DNA of 6,673 bases, from the NCBI GenBank assembly GCA_030950865.1, contig JAUZQR010000233.1, forward strand, positions 1 through 6,673, given 5' to 3'. Source of the stretch: Mariprofundaceae bacterium (GTDB lineage: Bacteria; Pseudomonadota; Zetaproteobacteria; Mariprofundales; Mariprofundaceae). Positions 5,836 through 6,673 of the stretch are shown here, in pieces. The notes below the pieces were generated by a model, which made no database searches, was not told where the DNA came from, and was given only the letters and a program-made list of their open reading frames with translations. Within the stretch, counting starts at the first letter, position 1. The number at the start of each line of letters is the position of its first letter. The translations under genes and the position numbers were made by a program.

Positions 5836-6673
5836 TTACTCCTCTAACCATTTTTTTAACGTTTCCAAAGCTCGTTCTGATACAGCGCGACGGCGTTCCG
5901 CCCGCGAAAAACGCCGTCTTCCTTCGCGTTTTTTACCCGTTGGCAACAAACCGAAGTTAATATTCATGGGCTGGAAATCTTCTACACGCGTGCCTGAAAT
6001 ATGCCCCAGTAATGCGCCGTGTGCAGTATCAGATGGTGGTGAATCAGGCTCATTTCCAGCCATAATATCAGCCAAGAAACGACCTGCCATCAAACCCATG
6101 GATGCCGACTCTACATAACCTTCGACACCTGTAATTTGTCCTGCGAATAAAATACGTGACTGTTTTTTCAAGCGTAATGTTTTATCCAATAAAGCAGGTG
6201 ATTTAATAAAAGTATTACGGTGTAATGAGCCTAAACGAAAGAATTCGACATTTTCAAGCCCTGGAATCATTGAAAACACACGCTTTTGCTCGCCATAGGT
6301 CATTTTTGTTTGAAATCCGACCATGTTAAGCAAACTTCCCATGCGATTATCACGGCGAAGTTGAACAACCGCATAGGCCTTTTCGCCCGTTTCAGGGTGA
6401 TCCAAACCGACAGGTTTCATAGGCCCAAAACGTGGTGTGTCTTCACCGCGCTCTGCCATTTCTTCAATAGGCATACAGCCATCAAAAAATGGAATATCTT
6501 CAAAGCCTTTGAATGCTACCTTTTCCGCATTCACCAATTCTTTTACAAATGCCTTGTATTGCTCCTCATTCATGGGGCAGTTTAAATAGTCCCCTTCCTC
6601 GCCTTCTTCGGTGTTTTTATCATAGCGATTTTTCCAATAACAAATATCCATATCGATGGATTCCGCATCGACT
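5836..6673 (-). CDS. trmFO: TrmFO, tRNA m5U54 methyltransferase (5' end outside window)
   Basis: This is the C-terminal 279 or so residues of TrmFO (Gid), a flavoprotein that makes 5-methyluridine at position 54 of tRNA using methylenetetrahydrofolate as carbon donor and FADH2 as reductant. The frame stays open to the right edge and the residues before the first internal ATG (VDAESID) still match the family, so the real start lies outside the window. The family is about 435-450 residues long, and the N-terminal FAD-binding glycine motif is not visible. Visible landmarks are DYLNCPMN, the GCMPIEEMAERG block with the conserved catalytic-region Cys, RFGPMKPVGL, AVVQLRRDN, VGFQTKMTYGEQKRVF, HRNTFIKSP, FAGQITGVEGYVESA (second FAD-contacting region) and FQPMNINFGLLP. 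The tail is Arg/Lys-rich. It heads the visible leftward run and supplies the Shine-Dalgarno of the next gene in its last two codons. Confidence 0.96.
   Translation of the reverse strand, partial: VDAESIDMDICYWKNRYDKNTEEGEEGDYLNCPMNEEQYKAFVKELVNAEKVAFKGFEDIPFFDGCMPIEEMAERGEDTPRFGPMKPVGLDHPETGEKAYAVVQLRRDNRMGSLLNMVGFQTKMTYGEQKRVFSMIPGLENVEFFRLGSLHRNTFIKSPALLDKTLRLKKQSRILFAGQITGVEGYVESASMGLMAGRFLADIMAGNEPDSPPSDTAHGALLGHISGTRVEDFQPMNINFGLLPTGKKREGRRRFSRAERRRAVSERALETLKKWLEE
5889..5933. repeat. two overlapping inverted repeats in the trmFO 3' end
   Basis: GACGGCGTT (5889-5897) is perfectly complementary to AACGCCGTC (5910-5918) across 12 nt. AAAAACGC (5907-5914) is perfectly complementary to GCGTTTTT (5926-5933) across 11 nt. 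The two pairings share 5910-5914, so only one can form at a time. They lie in the Lys/Arg-rich C-terminal codons of trmFO, and CGG, CGT and CGC arginine codons account for part of the symmetry. Confidence 0.6.

Noticed and set aside
5741..6118. Plus-strand open frame of 125 codons across trmFO and the DUF4177-like gene
   Set aside because: It is antisense to a strongly conserved trmFO region and shows no recognisable domain or start signal.
1..6673. Mobile element, defence system or other novel cassette
   Set aside because: No transposase, integrase, long terminal repeats, spaced direct repeats or defence-type domains were seen, and the genes are core housekeeping or envelope functions in compact operons.

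Overview
The window looks like ordinary chromosome from a Gram-negative bacterium. The evidence is an outer-membrane beta-barrel precursor ending in Phe, two exported or membrane-anchored proteins that look like peptidoglycan enzymes, and the bacterial-type prolyl-tRNA synthetase with an inserted editing domain. Base composition is moderately AT-rich. A TrmFO-type (folate/FAD-dependent) tRNA methyltransferase is present rather than the TrmA of enteric bacteria. This argues against a typical enteric gammaproteobacterium and suits a deeper-branching proteobacterial lineage. I cannot name the species. I see no insertion sequence, phage gene, CRISPR array, tRNA or rRNA.

Layout, left to right. Positions 1-3000 hold a leftward (minus-strand) group: proS, a membrane-anchored lytic transglycosylase whose reading frame runs back into the end of proS, and a cyclic-nucleotide-binding-domain protein cut by the left edge. 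Around 2988-3096 is a divergent intergenic region. From it engB (ribosome-assembly GTPase) is read rightward and proS leftward. engB meets the second leftward group tail to tail at 3720/3721, with no base between the two stop codons.

The second leftward group runs from the right edge back to 3721: trmFO (its 5' part is outside the window), a DUF4177-like small protein, a TM2-domain membrane protein, an outer-membrane beta-barrel protein, and a secreted protein that may be lysozyme-like. Junctions are tight (3 nt, 2 nt, then 38 nt, then a TAATG stop/start overlap), which suggests one operon. The 38-nt gap carries a consensus -10 hexamer and the best Shine-Dalgarno sequence in the window, so the last two genes probably also have their own promoter.

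The genes are mostly housekeeping and envelope functions, and no recognised novel system is present. The most interesting signals are regulatory. An intrinsic-terminator-shaped hairpin is built into the signal-peptide codons of the last gene, just after the outer-membrane protein gene ends. A CRP-like palindrome sits in front of the outer-membrane protein gene. Two mutually exclusive hairpins lie in the 3' end of trmFO. The secreted 279-residue protein belongs to a family I cannot name and deserves structural comparison with T4-type lysozymes.
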